A stretch of DNA of 28,883 bases from an uncultured Clostridia bacterium (GCA_944377765.1 CALWFX010000003.1:1-28883); one strand, 5' to 3'; shown: positions 7,194-15,236, counted from the first letter of the stretch. The notes: a model not told the origin generated them from the sequence alone. Made by a program: numbers and translations.

Positions 7194-9704
7194 ATGAATA
7201 AAAAAACAAAAAACATTGTTATCATCTCTGTCAGTGCCTTTCTTGCTGTGGCACTTATTGTTGTGCTTTGCTGTGTTTTTCTAATTAAGAAAGACCCATA
7301 TGTTGTTGATGGCTTAGGCTCTGTTGAAGTTGTTGAAAATGAAGATGGAACAAAATCAATGAAAGCAACACCAAACAAATGGTATGAATTTATTGGTTGG
7401 TATGAAGAAGGAGAAGAAACTGCATATTCAACAAGCAGTGAACTTAAACTTGAAGATAATACTCCAAAACTTACTGCTGTTTTCAAAACTTCTGCAAAAC
7501 AGTCAATCGACAGATTTTTGAATGGACTTCACAATAAGTATGCAGAATTTGCTAATGGCGAAGTTTCTTCACAAGCAGTTGAAGATGAATTTTTAAATTT
7601 GGACCTTGGCTTTAATATGGGCTATGATACTGGTTCAAAACAAGGAAATTTGGAATTTAAACTTGGTGGTTATCTAAATTTTCAAGGAAAAGATAATCAA
7701 ATTTCCTTGACTATTAAAGATGTTGAAAAAAATGAATATGTTGCAAACCTTTATTATGTTGATAATGTTAACGAAGCAAAACTTTATGTCAAAGTTGGAG
7801 AAAAAGAATATGCTTATGACATGCCAAGTTTTTCAAGTGTGTTAGGAAATTTATCTCCAGCAAGTGAAGGAACATGGACCCTTGAAAGTGTTATTAGTTC
7901 TTTAATGGAAGGACAAGACACTTCAAGCATTATGAACAGCATTAACAGCTTTTTGGGAGTAAACTCAAATCTTGATATTTCTGCGGACAATTCTGGCAAT
8001 AATGCTATATTCTCTTTTGATATCAGTGATATAATCAATAGCACTCTTTTAAGTTTGAAAGACACAGATTTAACTTTAATATTAGGCGAAGAGACTGGAG
8101 CAATTTTGAATGATGTTTTGGATATTGTTTTAAATGATTATGACAATGATATAACAAATCCTAATCCAACTCCATATCCAGAATTTAATCTTAACTTCAA
8201 TGCAAGTTTTGAAGAAGTAAATGGTGTTGAATATTTAAGCGGACTTACAGTTTCTTTGAATACACCAGAATCTGACCCAAAATTAGTATTGAAAGATAGC
8301 GAATACACAACTACTGTTACAATTGATAATCTTACAGTTAATGCTGACCTTGACGCATCAAGAAATGCAATTCCAACAGAAGTGATGGCAGATTTTGAAG
8401 ATGTTGATGTAATCAATATTCTTAATTTCCATGTTGATGGTAATATGTATTTAATGGATGGATATAGTGAAGTGGGTGAAAATGATGTTGAAACCATGGT
8501 ATATAATCCAATAGATTCATATAATATTGAATTGAATGTTGATATTAATCAAATGGCTATTTTAAATGCAGTTGAAGGAAATACAATTAATCTTGAAAAG
8601 ATTGATTGGAATAATCTTGGACTTTTAAGTTTTAGAATATATTTAGATGAAACAAAAACAAATGCAACAAATAATAGTAATTATATTGATTTAGTTCTTG
8701 AAAATTCAAAACTTTACTTACATGCTGAAGCAAATTACCCGGGTGGTGCAACTATATTTATTGATAAAATTATAAGTGCTGTTTATGATATGCCAGAACT
8801 CGTGAATGCTATTATTGAATTAACAAATAAAGAAGATGCTCAAATTACTTCAAACAATAGTGTTGCATTTGCGTCTGTTAATGAAAATATTTCAAAAGAG
8901 CAAACAATAGTGGGTTCTATTGTTAGTATTTTAAATAGATTAATCAACCAACATTCAGTTAATGAAATTTTGCCGGATTTAATAAAAGCAATAGTTGGTA
9001 TTGCTTCAAAAGATATTGCTATTAATGATTTGATTATTAATAATTTGTCATACGATGAGAACTTTGGAACAGTGTTAGCACTAGGAGCAAAAGGAGACGA
9101 TAATAGTGTAACAGAAAAGTTACAAATTACTGTTACTATTGATTTTATGGGAAGTCCTGTTCCAGTTACAATTGACTTAGCATCTGCATTATTTGGACAA
9201 AATGCAAAATTTTTAGCTTTAGATTTCAACAATTTTAACTATGGTAGTATTTCAAGTTTGGGTAATGGAAATTATATGAATTCAGGGGATGAAATTAATT
9301 TTGTTGAAGACTGGAAATTAAGACATCCAACGACTATTGTATCAATTAAGAATATTGAAGAATTGAATTCTTTGACCCTTTCAGAAAGTGAAATTATTAA
9401 CTTTTTGATTAATAAAGAGTTAAGTGCAACAGCGATTTTAGCAAATGGTGATGAAGTTACAACTGACGTATATTATCAAGGAGAAGACCCTATTCAAGAA
9501 TTAAAAGTAAAGATTTTTAGTGCAAAAATTAATAGCATTGAAAACGGAAAAGCAAATGTAACAATTTATGTTGGAAGATATTTAAATAGTAAAATAATGG
9601 GATTTATTCCAACTTTTGATACAATAGGCTTTGATATGTTAGGATTCCCTACAGGACTTTATGAATATAATTTCAATGTTACTTTAACTGATGCTGTTGC
9701 ATAA
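7194..9704 (+). CDS. Large membrane-anchored protein with an InlB/Flg_new-type repeat
   Basis: The protein has 836 residues, with one N-terminal membrane anchor at about 8-31. Residues about 58-97 (YEFIGWYEEGEE... LTAVF) match the Listeria-Bacteroides (InlB B-repeat, Flg_new) pattern, a small beta-grasp adhesion module found in Gram-positive surface proteins. The remainder is Asn/Asp-rich and beta-rich, without Cys after the anchor and without recognisable catalytic motifs. Alternating strand patterns at about 120-430 and 430-600 could be lipid-binding half-barrels, but this is speculative. The frame extends upstream to 7170 inside the lipoprotein gene; the ATG at 7194 has a perfect AAAGGAGG and is the start. 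It is the last gene of the operon and is followed by a strong terminator. Confidence 0.7.
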   Translation: MNKKTKNIVIISVSAFLAVALIVVLCCVFLIKKDPYVVDGLGSVEVVENEDGTKSMKATPNKWYEFIGWYEEGEETAYSTSSELKLEDNTPKLTAVFKTSAKQSIDRFLNGLHNKYAEFANGEVSSQAVEDEFLNLDLGFNMGYDTGSKQGNLEFKLGGYLNFQGKDNQISLTIKDVEKNEYVANLYYVDNVNEAKLYVKVGEKEYAYDMPSFSSVLGNLSPASEGTWTLESVISSLMEGQDTSSIMNSINSFLGVNSNLDISADNSGNNAIFSFDISDIINSTLLSLKDTDLTLILGEETGAILNDVLDIVLNDYDNDITNPNPTPYPEFNLNFNASFEEVNGVEYLSGLTVSLNTPESDPKLVLKDSEYTTTVTIDNLTVNADLDASRNAIPTEVMADFEDVDVINILNFHVDGNMYLMDGYSEVGENDVETMVYNPIDSYNIELNVDINQMAILNAVEGNTINLEKIDWNNLGLLSFRIYLDETKTNATNNSNYIDLVLENSKLYLHAEANYPGGATIFIDKIISAVYDMPELVNAIIELTNKEDAQITSNNSVAFASVNENISKEQTIVGSIVSILNRLINQHSVNEILPDLIKAIVGIASKDIAINDLIINNLSYDENFGTVLALGAKGDDNSVTEKLQITVTIDFMGSPVPVTIDLASALFGQNAKFLALDFNNFNYGSISSLGNGNYMNSGDEINFVEDWKLRHPTTIVSIKNIEELNSLTLSESEIINFLINKELSATAILANGDEVTTDVYYQGEDPIQELKVKIFSAKINSIENGKANVTIYVGRYLNSKIMGFIPTFDTIGFDMLGFPTGLYEYNFNVTLTDAVA

Positions 9705-9711
9705 AAATTAT

Positions 9712-9746
9712 AAGAAGTAAAGAACAAAACTTTACTTCTTTTTTTT
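9712..9746 (+). terminator. Rho-independent terminator of the surface operon
   Basis: AAGAAGTAAAG (9712-9722) pairs perfectly with CTTTACTTCTT (9730-9740) around a seven-base loop, followed by six further T residues. It lies eight bases after the stop of the 836-residue gene and should end the operon. Confidence 0.85.
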
Positions 9747-9783
9747 ATTTAGTTCTATTTTAATTTTCACTTAAATATATATC

Positions 9784-9860
9784 TTTTGTAAGCATTCGAC
9801 AAAAGTTACATTAATTCGTCATAATCGGAAAAAATTTATGCCAGTTTTTTGCTTACAAAA
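9784..9860. repeat. Spaced inverted repeat upstream of the deacetylase gene
   Basis: TTTTGTAAGCA (9784-9794) and TGCTTACAAAA (9850-9860) are perfect 11-bp complements, 55 bases apart. They sit entirely between the terminator of the previous operon and the start of the deacetylase gene. They could be paired operator sites or a looped leader; no regulator can be named. Confidence 0.5.
9795..9801 (-). promoter_or_regulatory. Possible Spo0A (0A) box
   Basis: TTCGACA, the reverse complement of the canonical 0A box TGTCGAA, lies directly after the left arm of the 11-bp inverted repeat and about 85 bases before a PdaB-like sporulation-type deacetylase. A seven-base match can arise by chance; the context is what makes it worth listing. 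Confidence 0.3.
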
Positions 9861-9884
9861 TAGTATTATATAAGTGAGGTTTGT

Positions 9885-10649
9885 ATGCATTTCTGCGTTG
9901 TCAAATCAAGATCCATTAAAATTTTTGCTATTATGCTTGTTGTTATTGCTCTTCTTTGCATTCCTTTTGGTGGTGTTGCATCCGCACAAGTTTTCTTTGG
10001 CTCTGCTCCAAGAAAAGTGCCAATCTATAATGTGGATACATCTGAGAAGCGTGTTGCAATTTCCTTTGATGCTGCTTGGGGTGCTGATAAAACAGAAGGT
10101 ATTTTGGACATATTAAAGGAATTTGATGTTAACGCCACATTCTTTTTGGTGGGTTTTTGGGTGGATGATTATTCTGATATGGTCAAAAAAATTGATGAAG
10201 CAGGCTGTGAAATTGGAACCCACTCTAACACTCATCCAGATATGGTTAAACTTGACAAAGAAACAATGAAAAGTGAACTTACAACTTCCATTGAAAAGAT
10301 AAAGGCAATAACAAATAAGGATGTTACTTTGTTTAGAGCACCTTTTGGGTCTTATAACAACACTCTTTTAGACACTGCGGAAGAACTTAACTTGAAAACA
10401 ATTCAATGGGATGTTGACACTTTGGATTGGAAAGGTTTAAGTGCAGGAGAGATTAACAACAGAGTTTTAAGCAAGGTTCAAAATGGCTCAATCATTTTAA
10501 TGCATAATAATTCTGATAACATTTTAGATGGGCTTAGGCTTATTTTAACAACTCTTAAAAACAAAGGTTATCAAATAGGCTGTATATCAGATTTAATTTA
10601 TGACGATAATTACACAATAGATAGAAATGGTGTACAACACAAAAATTAA
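9885..10649 (+). CDS. Polysaccharide deacetylase, PdaB-like
   Basis: This 254-residue secreted or membrane-anchored NodB-fold enzyme is expected to remove acetyl groups from cell-wall amino sugars. The N-terminal hydrophobic segment (about 11-34) is a signal or anchor. NodB motifs are visible: SFDAAWG (60-66), where the second Asp of the usual TFDDG is Ala as in PdaB; HSNTH (113-117) for metal binding; RAPFGSY (151-157); WDVDTLDW (175-182); and ILMHN with His207. The region VPIYNVDTSEKRVAISFD strongly recalls Bacillus PdaB, needed for spore cortex maintenance. GAGG precedes the ATG at 9885. The OB-fold gene follows 12 bases later in the same transcript. The sporulation role is inferred from the family; the family call is firm. 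Confidence 0.85.
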   Translation: MHFCVVKSRSIKIFAIMLVVIALLCIPFGGVASAQVFFGSAPRKVPIYNVDTSEKRVAISFDAAWGADKTEGILDILKEFDVNATFFLVGFWVDDYSDMVKKIDEAGCEIGTHSNTHPDMVKLDKETMKSELTTSIEKIKAITNKDVTLFRAPFGSYNNTLLDTAEELNLKTIQWDVDTLDWKGLSAGEINNRVLSKVQNGSIILMHNNSDNILDGLRLILTTLKNKGYQIGCISDLIYDDNYTIDRNGVQHKN

Positions 10650-10661
10650 AGGAGAAAAATT

Positions 10662-11342
10662 ATGAAATACAATAGTTTAGACGAACAAAACAATGTTGCA
10701 ACAATTTCTGGCATAGTTTCAAAAGTTCCAGAAGTATCACATCAAATTGAAGGAGAAAATTTTTTAGATTTTGAAGTGGAAGTGGAAAGACTTTCCAAAA
10801 CCAAAGACATTATTCCAGTAACTATCAGCGAGCGTTCATTGGCTGGCATTAATTTAAAGGTGGGCGACAGTGTGCTTTTGAATGGACAGTATAGAAGCCA
10901 TAACAAAAGCGAAAATGAAAGGAATAAGCTTATTCTTCATTTCTTTGCAAAAGATATTGAACCTGATTATCAAAGCGAAGAACAAAAAAATGAAGTAAAA
11001 TTGGTTGGTTACATTTGCAAAACTCCAGTTTATAGGAAAACACCTTTTGACAGGGAAATTTGTGATGTGTTACTAGCAGTTAATCGTTCAAATTATCATA
11101 AAACCGATTACATTCCTTGCATTTTATGGGGAAGAAATGCTAGATTTATTTCCAAAGAGCCTGTTGGAACAAAACTTGAAGTGGTTGGCAGAATTCAATC
11201 AAGACAATACTATAAAACGCTTGACGATGGAAAGGTTGAAGAGAGAACTGCTTATGAAGTTTCTTGCAATCGCATTGCCATCCTTGAAAATGTTGTTAAA
11301 CTTGATAAAGACAACGAAAAAGAAGAAATGCAAATTATTTAA
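10662..11342 (+). CDS. Tandem OB-fold single-strand-binding-like protein
   Basis: The protein has 226 residues in two similar halves, each with the pattern of an OB fold. The first (about 10-105) runs NNVATISGIVSKVPEVS... VEVERLSKTKDIIPVTIS... LKVGDSVLLNGQYRS. The second (about 110-215) runs NEVKLVGYICKTPVYRKTP... VNRSNYHKTDYIPCILWGRNA... VGTKLEVVGRIQSRQY. The second half has the core of bacterial SSB/PriB domains, including the CILWG strand and the VGRIQSR strand. Proteins of this shape occur in Clostridia beside the ordinary SSB. No acidic SSB C-terminal tip is present, which argues against it being the replicative SSB. AAAGGAG precedes the start. DNA binding is a family inference. Confidence 0.72.
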   Translation: MKYNSLDEQNNVATISGIVSKVPEVSHQIEGENFLDFEVEVERLSKTKDIIPVTISERSLAGINLKVGDSVLLNGQYRSHNKSENERNKLILHFFAKDIEPDYQSEEQKNEVKLVGYICKTPVYRKTPFDREICDVLLAVNRSNYHKTDYIPCILWGRNARFISKEPVGTKLEVVGRIQSRQYYKTLDDGKVEERTAYEVSCNRIAILENVVKLDKDNEKEEMQII

Positions 11343-11352
11343 CTATTTAAAT

Positions 11353-11380
11353 TCACCAAGACTCGTTTGGTGATTTTTTT
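11353..11380 (+). terminator. Rho-independent terminator after the OB-fold gene
   Basis: TCACCAA (11353-11359) pairs with TTGGTGA (11367-11373), followed by seven T residues. Confidence 0.75.
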
Positions 11381-11404
11381 ATTGCTGTAATTTATTATTT
11401 TTTA

Positions 11405-11433
11405 TTGTATTTTTAGTGTAAATTTGGTAAAAT
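11405..11433 (+). promoter_or_regulatory. Extended -10 promoter giving a leaderless transcript
   Basis: TTGTAT (11405-11410), a 17-base spacer, then TGG plus TAAAAT (11425-11433), i.e. an extended -10. The expected start site, six or seven bases after the -10, falls on the A of the PAP2 ATG at 11440. No Shine-Dalgarno sequence lies between. Confidence 0.65.
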
Positions 11434-11439
11434 AACACT

Positions 11440-12006
11440 ATGGATTTTGAAATTAAACTAATTGAATTTTTACAGGCAGGACGAACTCCATTTTTTGATG
11501 TGTCTTTTCAAGTTATTTCACTTATGGGCAGTTTTGTTGGAGCGGTTGCACTTGTTTTGATTTTCCTTTTCACAAAAAGGAAATATGCCTTTTGGTTTTT
11601 GTTTACATATGGTTTTACATATTTAATTCAAAGTCTGTTAAAAACAACAATTCAAAGAGAACGACCTTTTAATGTGAGCGACACTATTGCCAATATTGGC
11701 GATGTGGTAACAAGTTTTAGTATGCCAAGTGGTCATACTGCTTGTGCAACAATGATTGCAATATTTTTGGGAGCGTTTTTGTTTTCCATATACAAAAAGA
11801 AAGGGCAAAGAATTTGGATAACTTTGGCACTTATTGTGTATGTTGGACTTGTTATGCTTTCAAGAATGTATCTTGGGAAACATTACCTAACTGATGTGCT
11901 TGCAGGGGCAGGGCTCAGCATTATAATGGGAGCAATTGGTTTAACTTTAATGATAATATACGAAAAAAGGAAAAAGAAAAATGAGAATTCAAATGGATGT
12001 GCATAA
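11440..12006 (+). CDS. PAP2-family membrane phosphatase
   Basis: This 188-residue integral membrane protein has about five spans. All three acid phosphatase signature motifs are intact: KTTIQRERP (68-76, K-x6-RP), PSGHT (96-100) and SRMYLGKHYLTD (141-152, S-R-x5-H-x3-D). Relatives dephosphorylate undecaprenyl pyrophosphate or phosphatidylglycerol phosphate at the outer membrane face, recycling the lipid carrier for wall synthesis; the exact substrate is not fixed by sequence. The N-terminus (MDFEIKLIEFLQAGRTPFFD) is typical for the family, so the start is trusted despite the absence of a ribosome site. The 3' end overlaps tsaE by 26 bases, and the C-terminus is a short Lys-rich tail. Confidence 0.88.
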   Translation: MDFEIKLIEFLQAGRTPFFDVSFQVISLMGSFVGAVALVLIFLFTKRKYAFWFLFTYGFTYLIQSLLKTTIQRERPFNVSDTIANIGDVVTSFSMPSGHTACATMIAIFLGAFLFSIYKKKGQRIWITLALIVYVGLVMLSRMYLGKHYLTDVLAGAGLSIIMGAIGLTLMIIYEKRKKKNENSNGCA

Positions 12007-12415
12007 TTTAGAACAAACAGATGCTCTTGCAAAGGCGTTTAGCAAAGTGGTAAGACCGCCTATGATTATTCTTTTAAATGGCGATTTGGGCAGTGGAAAA
12101 ACAACCTTTGTGAAAAGCCTTGTTAAATATCTTGGCAGTGATGATGTTGTTACAAGTCCAACTTTCACACTTTTAAACACATATAGTGGCAAATTTCCAA
12201 TTTATCATTTTGATATGTATCGCTTATCTTCCATGGAAGAAGCCTTGGCTGTTGGTTTTGACGAGTATTTTGATAAAAAGCGTCTTGATGGAATTTGCCT
12301 TGTTGAATGGGCAGAGAATGTTGAAGGACTTATAAATTCTGTTGATTTTGTAATTGACATTCAAAAGATAACTGATAAACAAAGAAAATTTATTATAAGG
12401 GAGTTTAGTAAATGA
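11981..12415 (+). CDS. tsaE: tRNA t6A biosynthesis ATPase TsaE
   Basis: This 144-residue P-loop protein partners TsaB and TsaD in making N6-threonylcarbamoyl-adenosine at position 37 of ANN-decoding tRNAs. The Walker A is GDLGSGKTT (residues 34-42), followed by TSPTFTLLNTY, the HFDMYRL motif and CLVEWAEN, all TsaE hallmarks. The length is normal. It overlaps the end of the PAP2 gene and overlaps tsaB by four bases (ATGA), so translation is probably coupled. Upstream purine-rich sequence (AAAAAAGG) is a modest ribosome site. Confidence 0.95.
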   Translation: MRIQMDVHNLEQTDALAKAFSKVVRPPMIILLNGDLGSGKTTFVKSLVKYLGSDDVVTSPTFTLLNTYSGKFPIYHFDMYRLSSMEEALAVGFDEYFDKKRLDGICLVEWAENVEGLINSVDFVIDIQKITDKQRKFIIREFSK

Positions 12416-13053
12416 TTTTAGCAATTAACACAGCCTTTTTAACAGCAAATTTGGGGCTTATTTTAGACAATGGCGATTGCCATGGTAAAACTATCGATGC
12501 AAAGAGTAAACACTCTGAAAATGTGCTAAAAACCATTGATGAGTTATGTCAAGAAGCAAAAGTTAATATTGGTGATGTAGACAAGGTTTCTGTTGTTGTT
12601 GGTCCCGGCTCTTTCACTGGAATTAGAATTGGAGTTGCCATTGTGAAAGGACTTGGGGTTGTCAAGGAAAATTTAAAAGTTTTTCCAGTGTCTTCTTTGG
12701 AACTTATGGCATATATTTATAGTCAAAAGCATAAATCTTCTTTTGTATGTGTGCTAAATGCTCTTTCAAATTTATATTTTGTTTGCGAGTTTGGTGAAAA
12801 TGGTATAAAAATAGGGGAAGAGAGAATGATAGATAAGGACGAACTTGAAAAGATTGATAAAAAACTTGTATGTCTAAGTGGGGATTTAGAAATGGATGAA
12901 GCAGATTATGTTGAAATAACAACTGAGAATTTTTTGGAATATACTAAAAAAATAACACAAGAAAAAAGTGGAATAAGTGCTGATATAGTGGAGCCTGTAT
13001 ACATCAGACCATCGCAGGCAGAAGCAAATTTAAAAAGTGCAAAAAATTATTAA
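12412..13053 (+). CDS. tsaB: tRNA t6A biosynthesis protein TsaB
   Basis: This 213-residue ASKHA-fold protein, inactive itself, scaffolds TsaD and TsaE in t6A synthesis. Diagnostic segments are ILAINTA at the N-terminus, KSKHSENVL (31-39), VVVGPGSFTGIRIGVAIVKGL (about 61-81) and the C-terminal PVYIRPSQAEANL. It is slightly shorter than the usual 220-240 residues. TsaD is not in the window. The gene starts at the ATGA overlap with tsaE. Confidence 0.95.
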   Translation: MILAINTAFLTANLGLILDNGDCHGKTIDAKSKHSENVLKTIDELCQEAKVNIGDVDKVSVVVGPGSFTGIRIGVAIVKGLGVVKENLKVFPVSSLELMAYIYSQKHKSSFVCVLNALSNLYFVCEFGENGIKIGEERMIDKDELEKIDKKLVCLSGDLEMDEADYVEITTENFLEYTKKITQEKSGISADIVEPVYIRPSQAEANLKSAKNY

Positions 13054-13060
13054 AAAATAG

Positions 13061-13089
13061 TTGACATTGTGTTTGTTAAAATGTAGAAT
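13061..13089 (+). promoter_or_regulatory. Strong sigma-A-type promoter
   Basis: Perfect TTGACA (13061-13066), a 17-base spacer and TAGAAT (13084-13089). The start is predicted near 13096, just ahead of the AAGGAGA site of the zinc-ribbon gene. It begins eight bases after the tsaB stop, giving this gene its own transcription. Confidence 0.85.
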
Positions 13090-13113
13090 ATTAACGATTT
13101 ACAAGGAGATGTT

Positions 13114-13644
13114 ATGAAAAAACCAGTTTATATTAGATGTCCAAGATGTGAACTTAATTATATTGAAAAGAAAGATAAAATTTGTTCTGTTTGTAAGGCA
13201 GAACTTTCTGCAAAGAAAGATGAGTATACAAGCGATTTAGACCTTGAACTTTGCCCAATTTGTAAAACTAACTATATTTCACCAGATGAAATTATGTGCT
13301 CTACCTGTTTAAAGGAACACCAAAGTGAAGATGGCGAAATCAATGCAGATTGGGAAGATTATCTTAATCGTGATGAAGATGAAATTGTTGACGAAGACGA
13401 AGAAACAGGGGATATGGCATCTGTTACTGAACTTGGCGATGATGACCTTTTGGATGATGATTTAGACACTGAAATTGGCTTTGACGATTCCATTGATGAC
13501 GAAGATATTGACCTTGACGAAGAATTTGAAGATGAAGATATGGATGATGACGAAGACGAAGAAGACGACGATGACGATTTTGATTCATATGACGATGATG
13601 ATGAAGAAGAATCTGACGACGACGATGATGACGACGATTTTTAA
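13114..13644 (+). CDS. Zinc-ribbon protein with a long acidic tail
   Basis: The protein has 176 residues and no signal peptide, so it is probably cytoplasmic. There are two CxxC-x11-CxxC units, Cys9/12/24/27 and Cys47/50/62/65, each able to hold one zinc. From residue 87 to the end (90 residues) there is not one Lys, Arg or His; the segment is mostly Asp and Glu and ends in eight Asp and a Phe. The acidic tail recalls RNA polymerase delta and other nucleic-acid mimics. A role in binding basic proteins or modulating polymerase is a guess. It has its own strong promoter and terminator, so it is a single-gene unit. The function is not recognised. Confidence 0.75.
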   Translation: MKKPVYIRCPRCELNYIEKKDKICSVCKAELSAKKDEYTSDLDLELCPICKTNYISPDEIMCSTCLKEHQSEDGEINADWEDYLNRDEDEIVDEDEETGDMASVTELGDDDLLDDDLDTEIGFDDSIDDEDIDLDEEFEDEDMDDDEDEEDDDDDFDSYDDDDEEESDDDDDDDDF

Positions 13645-13653
13645 TATAGAATA

Positions 13654-13690
13654 AAAAAAGAATGTGGTTAATTTTGCCACATTCTTTTTT
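13654..13690. terminator. Bidirectional terminator
   Basis: AAAAAAGAATGTGG (13654-13667) pairs perfectly with CCACATTCTTTTTT (13677-13690). With an A-run on one side and a T-run on the other, it serves both the zinc-ribbon gene (plus) and the convergent membrane-protein pair (minus). Confidence 0.85.
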
Positions 13691-13714
13691 AATTAAAAGT
13701 TTAAAGTTTTGCCC

Positions 13715-14230
13715 TTAATTTTCATTTTTTAATTGTTTTTTCTCTTGTATACCTTTAACTATGGAAACTATAAACAAATATCCTGAAACTATCATTGGGA
13801 GTAAAAGTCCAATGCCGATATAGAGTGTTGGGGCAAGGTTTGTTAAATATACACCATTAAATTTTGCGGTAAAATTTGAAAGTTCATCAAAAGAATCAAA
13901 CTCTTCGTTATAAACAACGGATTCACCTGAAGGGATAACAACATCACGATGTGGGGAACCATTTGAAGTTATATAGTAAATTCCACTAGATGAATTCCTA
14001 ATACATTCAAAAAATATTGAATCAATTTCAACAGTTGCATAAGAATTATTTGTGATTTTATATGTTGCACAATAATTATATTCGTCTGCTCTATATTCAT
14101 CAATTACTTCATAAGTAAGGTTTACTTTTTCATTTTTTGGGGCAATGATAATAAGGGTTAATGATGCTGTTAAAAATGCCACAAAAAGTATGGTTGAAAC
14201 AATAATTTTTGTTATACTACTTTTTTTCAT
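13715..14230 (-). CDS. Hypothetical membrane protein with an extracytoplasmic domain
   Basis: The protein has 171 residues and is not recognised. An N-terminal span at about 7-29 and a second at about 137-160 flank a beta-rich domain of some 105 residues. That domain has a YKITNNSYATVEIDSIFFEC core and an IPSGESVVYNEEF segment, like proteins that carry a small immunoglobulin-like fold outside the membrane. A Lys-rich C-terminal tail stays inside. It overlaps the preceding gene by 14 bases, so the two are co-expressed. Confidence 0.6.
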   Translation of the reverse strand: MKKSSITKIIVSTILFVAFLTASLTLIIIAPKNEKVNLTYEVIDEYRADEYNYCATYKITNNSYATVEIDSIFFECIRNSSSGIYYITSNGSPHRDVVIPSGESVVYNEEFDSFDELSNFTAKFNGVYLTNLAPTLYIGIGLLLPMIVSGYLFIVSIVKGIQEKKQLKNEN

Positions 14231-14672
14231 CTTGATTATTTCCTTTTATCGAAAATAAATTATCAACTAATGTGATTGCGGAATATGCAAACATGGTAAT
14301 TGTTCCAACAATATAATTTGAAAAGGCGGCTATAACAACTGTTTGTGTAGCAGAACCAGTATCGTGTTTTGAAGCCATTAAGCATGCAAGCACAATAAAC
14401 AAAACTGTTAACACAATTAAACAAATAAGTTTTATCCATTTGAGTTTATTGCTAGCATAAAAATTTGCAATTATAATTGCTACCGTAAAAATTCCACAAC
14501 TAAACACGAGCCAAGTGAACAGAATGATATTGTTCATTAACGTTTTATCCAAATTACTGTCATCAACCCAATTTAAAGTTATTCCATCAATAAGGCAACT
14601 TATTGTTAAATAGCATAATAGAACAAACAATAAGATTGAAAGAATGGAATGTATTTTTCTTTTATCAAACAT
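14217..14672 (-). CDS. Hypothetical four-span membrane protein
   Basis: The protein has 151 residues and about four hydrophobic segments (roughly 8-28, 47-68, 78-98 and 108-133), with short charged ends. No family is recognised. It is the first gene of a two-gene minus-strand operon. AAGGAG stands upstream of the ATG, and an extended -10 promoter lies about 20 bases beyond. A pairing with the next protein is suggested only by the 14-base gene overlap. Confidence 0.6.
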   Translation of the reverse strand: MFDKRKIHSILSILLFVLLCYLTISCLIDGITLNWVDDSNLDKTLMNNIILFTWLVFSCGIFTVAIIIANFYASNKLKWIKLICLIVLTVLFIVLACLMASKHDTGSATQTVVIAAFSNYIVGTITMFAYSAITLVDNLFSIKGNNQDEKK

Positions 14673-14692
14673 AAATTCTCCTTATTAAAGTT

Positions 14693-14701
14693 ATTATATC
14701 A
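14693..14701 (-). promoter_or_regulatory. Extended -10 promoter element
   Basis: On the minus strand TGA followed by TATAAT makes a consensus extended -10. No clear -35 is present at 17 bases. It drives the pair of membrane-protein genes. Confidence 0.55.
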
Positions 14702-14744
14702 AATTTTATTATTATTTCATAATAAATACATATATTTTATATGA

Positions 14745-15236
14745 TTATTTTGATTTTTTGTAAACACGAATTTTTTTATTATCTTCTTTTTCCAAGTCTT
14801 CAAATTTTGTCAGTTTAACTCCTGCTTCATTGCATATTTTTTGAGAAAATTCGTCTGGGTAACCTTCTTTATAGATAACTTCTTTAATTCCAGCATTGAT
14901 TATCATTTTTGCGCAAACAACGCAAGGTTGATGAGTGCAATAAAGCACACAACCTTTCAAACTTATTCCTTCTTTTGCTGCTTGAATTATGGCATTTTGC
15001 TCTGCATGGGCGGCATAGCAAAGTTCTGCGTGTGTTCCACTTGGAATATTCAATTCATTGCGCATACAACTTCCTCTTTCAATGCAGGTTTTAACACCTG
15101 CTGGTGCTCCATTATAGCCTGTTGTCATAATTCTTTTATCTTTAACAATAACTGCTCCAACTTGGCGTCTTAAACAACTTGACCAAGTGGCAATATGCTC
15201 AGTTAATTCCATAAATCTTTTGTTCCATTTATCCAT
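14745..15236 (-). CDS. comEB: dCMP deaminase (ComEB family)
   Basis: This 163-residue zinc enzyme converts dCMP to dUMP, feeding thymidylate synthesis. The zinc and catalytic residues are complete: H77-A-E79 in HAEQNAI, and C105-x-x-C108 in QPCVVC, with upstream RRQVGAVIVKDKRI and TGYNGAPAG typical of the family. The length is normal for Gram-positive ComEB proteins. AAGGAG precedes the ATG and a near-perfect promoter stands upstream. The 61-residue plus-strand frames over it are antisense shadows. Confidence 0.93.
   Translation of the reverse strand: MDKWNKRFMELTEHIATWSSCLRRQVGAVIVKDKRIMTTGYNGAPAGVKTCIERGSCMRNELNIPSGTHAELCYAAHAEQNAIIQAAKEGISLKGCVLYCTHQPCVVCAKMIINAGIKEVIYKEGYPDEFSQKICNEAGVKLTKFEDLEKEDNKKIRVYKKSK

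Noticed and set aside
13380..13644. Tandem DNA repeat
   Set aside because: The GAC/GAT-rich stretch is simple coding bias from the Asp/Glu tail, without a regular unit length.
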